Shown here: piece by piece, positions 11,320 to 12,885 of the stretch
Numbering within the stretch: position 1 is the first letter of the stretch
Layout of the letters: each line of letters opens with the position of its first letter
Assembly: GCA_964608735.1 (NCBI GenBank)
Contig: CAZSPL010000106.1
Span: 1 to 12,885, forward strand
Length of the DNA: 12,885 nt
DNA from: CAZSPL01 sp964608735
GTDB lineage: Bacteria; JAJVIF01; JAPKYR01; CAZSPL01
Direction: 5' to 3'
Notes under the pieces: generated by a model
Database searches by the model: none
Told to the model about the DNA's origin: nothing
The model's input: only the letters and a program-made list of their open reading frames with translations
Position numbers and translations under genes: made by a program

Positions 11320-11344
11320 CAAGGGCCCCTCGCGGAGCCCTTTG
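11320..11344. terminator. Intrinsic terminator-like hairpin after rpoC, possibly bidirectional
   Basis: AAGGGC (11321-11326) pairs with GCCCTT (11337-11342). Inside, after one C-A mismatch, CC (11328-11329) pairs with GG (11334-11335) around the loop TCGC. It lies five bases after the rpoC stop. On the + strand only a short TTT follows. On the - strand the stem is followed by GTTTATTA, a better terminator tail. Because it sits between convergent genes it may end transcription from both sides. Confidence 0.65.
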
Positions 11345-11353
11345 AATTATCTC

Positions 11354-11391
11354 ACAATGCAAGGCACGCGACTATTTCTCGCGCGCATTGT
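11354..11391. other. Second hairpin in the convergent gap
   Basis: ACAATGC (11354-11360) pairs with GCATTGT (11385-11391), and CGCG (11367-11370) can pair with CGCG (11380-11383) around a nine-base loop. No T run follows on either strand, so it is not a classic intrinsic terminator. It would be the first structure met by transcripts leaving the - strand lipoprotein gene, 17 bases past its stop, and might protect that 3' end. The role is inferred. Confidence 0.45.
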
Positions 11392-11407
11392 CAAATATGC
11401 GGGTGGC

Positions 11408-11665
11408 TCATTTCGGGACGGCGCCTATTATCGAGCCGTATTTGTCCCTCGTGAATTCATAGGTCTTCCCCTTCTCGGCCTTCGCCACGAACGCCTCCAT
11501 TCCCGCGGCTAACCTGTAACTGGTGCCGTTGATGGTGACGCTCATCTTGGCGACATCCCAGTCATCCAGTGTCCCGGTGAATTTCTGGGTCTTGCTTCCG
11601 CACCCGGCAAGCAGCGCGGTAAGAATCAGGACAATAAGAAGAATCGCTACCAGGCTTTTTCTCAT
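11408..11665 (-). CDS. Small lipoprotein of unknown function
   Basis: The 85-aa product has a type II signal peptide: MRK, a hydrophobic stretch at 5-20, then lipobox LAGC with the lipidated cysteine at residue 22. Gly follows the cysteine, so there is no Asp retention signal of the proteobacterial kind. The mature part is about 64 residues, with alternating patterns that suggest a small beta domain (FTGTLDDWD, MSVTINGTSYRL, KTYEFTRDKYGSIIG). I do not recognise the family. The ATG at 11665 has GGAGG six bases upstream. The frame extends to an ATG at 11692, but those nine residues are Arg- and Cys-rich and lack support. It faces rpoC and lies 97 bases downstream of the next - strand gene. Confidence 0.8.
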   Translation of the reverse strand: MRKSLVAILLIVLILTALLAGCGSKTQKFTGTLDDWDVAKMSVTINGTSYRLAAGMEAFVAKAEKGKTYEFTRDKYGSIIGAVPK

Positions 11666-11692
11666 GACGCACCTCCGACAACGATTGCGCAA

Positions 11693-11701
11693 AGTATAGC
11701 A
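11693..11701 (-). promoter_or_regulatory. Extended -10 promoter for the small lipoprotein gene
   Basis: On the - strand the bases read TGCTATACT, an extended -10 (TGn plus TATACT, five of six bases of consensus). The -10 ends 27 bases before the ATG at 11665, leaving room for a start near 11686 and the GGAGG site. No good -35 is seen at 17-18 bases, which an extended -10 can offset. This suggests the lipoprotein has its own transcript. Confidence 0.5.
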
Positions 11702-11762
11702 TTTTCACCACGGGAATGAAGGGGAGGGGGAGGAGGCGTGAGAGGAGTCCGCCGGGGCGCGG

Positions 11763-12824
11763 CTACTCATCAATCGGGATTACATAAATTTTGTTGTCCT
11801 TGCCGTTCGCGGTGTAGAGCTTGCCGTCGAGGAATTTGATGATGTTCATGCCCTTGATGCCGGGCTCGGTAACTTCATATTCCCTCGTGTTGTAGTCCCA
11901 GACGAGGATATGGCCTCCTGTCTCTTCCTCATAATCGTAAACCGAGCAGATCAACCTGTCGGCGGCGGGATCGAGGTCCATGGCGATGACGTGATAGGGG
12001 TAGATGTCGACATATTCAATAGGGTCGCTGAGGATGGCAAATGTGGAAGCAGGGATATTCGGATTTTCCTTGATATCGGCAAGTCCGACAACAGGGGTGC
12101 AATCGCCCGTAATTGCGAGCCCGCTGATACTACCTTCTACTGTAAATGTCTCGAGAAGCATGCCTTGCCGATTTGTATCATAGTAGGCTACATCACTTAA
12201 CCACTGGATACCTTCACCAGCAGGTGTATATTCCCCGCCCATTGGGGAATGGGAATAAGGCAGCCATTCGGCTACAATGATTGAAGCCGTAGAATCATCA
12301 TAGACCATATATTTCGGGTCTGTTACGCAATTCCATACTGCGAGAAAGGAGAAATCAAATTTGTCATACACACATATCTTATCTTCATAATCATACATTT
12401 TATTCTTTGCTGCAGCAAATATATATTCATCATCCTGGGCTAATGATTCAGCTCTCAAACCATTTGGTAGCGATAATTCTTCAATTTGCCCTGTATCACG
12501 ATTTATTGATATCTGAGCGCTGCCTGCGATGCCACCGCCTACACCAAATATATATCCTGTTTGCGGCTTAGCGGGTGTTATGTCCATTAAGCTATAATCA
12601 GGAGTGCCATACGAGTTTAGTACTTCCCCGGTACTTGCTTCCATTACCATAACCGCATGGCCAGAGATTATTGCCAGGTAGCCTGCCTGTGAATCCAGCT
12701 GTATACTTCTAATAGGGCCAGACCCACATGTATAGTAGAAGTAGCCAAGGACAGAGGATGCAATAAAGCATAGAGCAACAATGACTATTATTCCCATAAT
12801 TGTGATAACAATTGCAGCTCTCAT
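11763..12824 (-). CDS. Membrane-anchored protein resembling a beta-propeller
   Basis: The 353-aa product starts with Arg2 and a hydrophobic segment at about 4-30 that should act as a signal anchor, placing the rest outside the cytoplasm. The body is built of repeated units of about 40 residues with strand-turn patterns such as VMVMEASTGEVLNSYG (58-73), ICVYDKFDFSFLAVW (150-164), VAYYDTNRQGMLLETF (212-227), ILVWDYNTREYEV (306-318) and IYVIPIDE (346-353). I count six or seven such units, as expected for one WD40/YVTN/PQQ-type propeller. No catalytic motif is seen. The start ATG at 12824 has GGAGG six bases upstream. Codons for residues about 115-175 lie in a stretch near 34% GC, unlike the operon. 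Binding or sensing is possible, but the function is unknown. Confidence 0.75.
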   Translation of the reverse strand: MRAAIVITIMGIIVIVALCFIASSVLGYFYYTCGSGPIRSIQLDSQAGYLAIISGHAVMVMEASTGEVLNSYGTPDYSLMDITPAKPQTGYIFGVGGGIAGSAQISINRDTGQIEELSLPNGLRAESLAQDDEYIFAAAKNKMYDYEDKICVYDKFDFSFLAVWNCVTDPKYMVYDDSTASIIVAEWLPYSHSPMGGEYTPAGEGIQWLSDVAYYDTNRQGMLLETFTVEGSISGLAITGDCTPVVGLADIKENPNIPASTFAILSDPIEYVDIYPYHVIAMDLDPAADRLICSVYDYEEETGGHILVWDYNTREYEVTEPGIKGMNIIKFLDGKLYTANGKDNKIYVIPIDE

Positions 12825-12885
12825 AATAAGCCTCCAGAATTAGTTCACATATATTTTATAAAGCCCTGTATCGTCGTAGCAGTCA
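12825..12885 (-). other. Upstream region of the propeller-like gene
   Basis: On the - strand this 61-base edge carries the GGAGG ribosome site and, further upstream, an AT-rich patch (TTATAAAATATATG) that could serve as a -10 region. I see no convincing -35, and the window ends before any further upstream gene could be recognised. Confidence 0.3.

Noticed and set aside
11910..12200. Plus-strand frame of 96 codons within the propeller-like gene
   Set aside because: It has no ribosome site or known motif. The opposite frame has a membrane anchor, repeats and a good Shine-Dalgarno site.

Overview
The window carries a bacterial translation and transcription core operon on the + strand, followed by two unrelated genes for exported proteins on the - strand. 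The order is tuf (last 17 codons only), secE, nusG, rplK, rplA, rplJ, rplL, rpoB, rpoC. Coding GC is high (about 60% where I counted in rpoC), and most genes from rplA onward have a recognisable Shine-Dalgarno site. The gene order is conserved across much of Bacteria. RpoB is compact (1137 aa), RpoC lacks the trigger-loop insert of Proteobacteria but has a large N-terminal insert, and L11 is atypical. I therefore suspect a poorly sampled, non-proteobacterial phylum, but I cannot name it from sequence alone.

Region 1-819: the end of tuf, a 131-bp gap without the rpmG or tRNA-Trp gene often found here, secE with long low-complexity ends, and a gap holding two small hairpins before nusG. Region 820-3582: NusG and the ribosomal stalk and L1-arm proteins L11, L1, L10 and L7/L12. 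L7/L12 very probably starts at TTG. Region 3583-11315: a short gap that can fold over the rpoB Shine-Dalgarno site, then rpoB and rpoC. Together these genes supply the elongation factor docking site (L10, L7/L12 and L11 with EF-Tu), the SecE translocon subunit, the two catalytic RNA polymerase subunits and the NusG factor that acts on that polymerase.

Region 11316-12885: a convergent gap with two hairpins, a small lipoprotein gene with its own extended -10 promoter, a C-rich/G-rich spacer, and a membrane-anchored protein that looks like a beta-propeller. The 5' part of that gene is clearly AT-richer than the operon, which suggests a different history.

I did not find a new multi-gene system. 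The observations most worth checking are inside the conserved genes: the altered proline loop of L11, the net +192-residue insert in RpoC together with a 9-nt tandem duplication just after its trigger loop, the extended SecE tail, the TTG start of rplL, and the structured rplL-rpoB junction.
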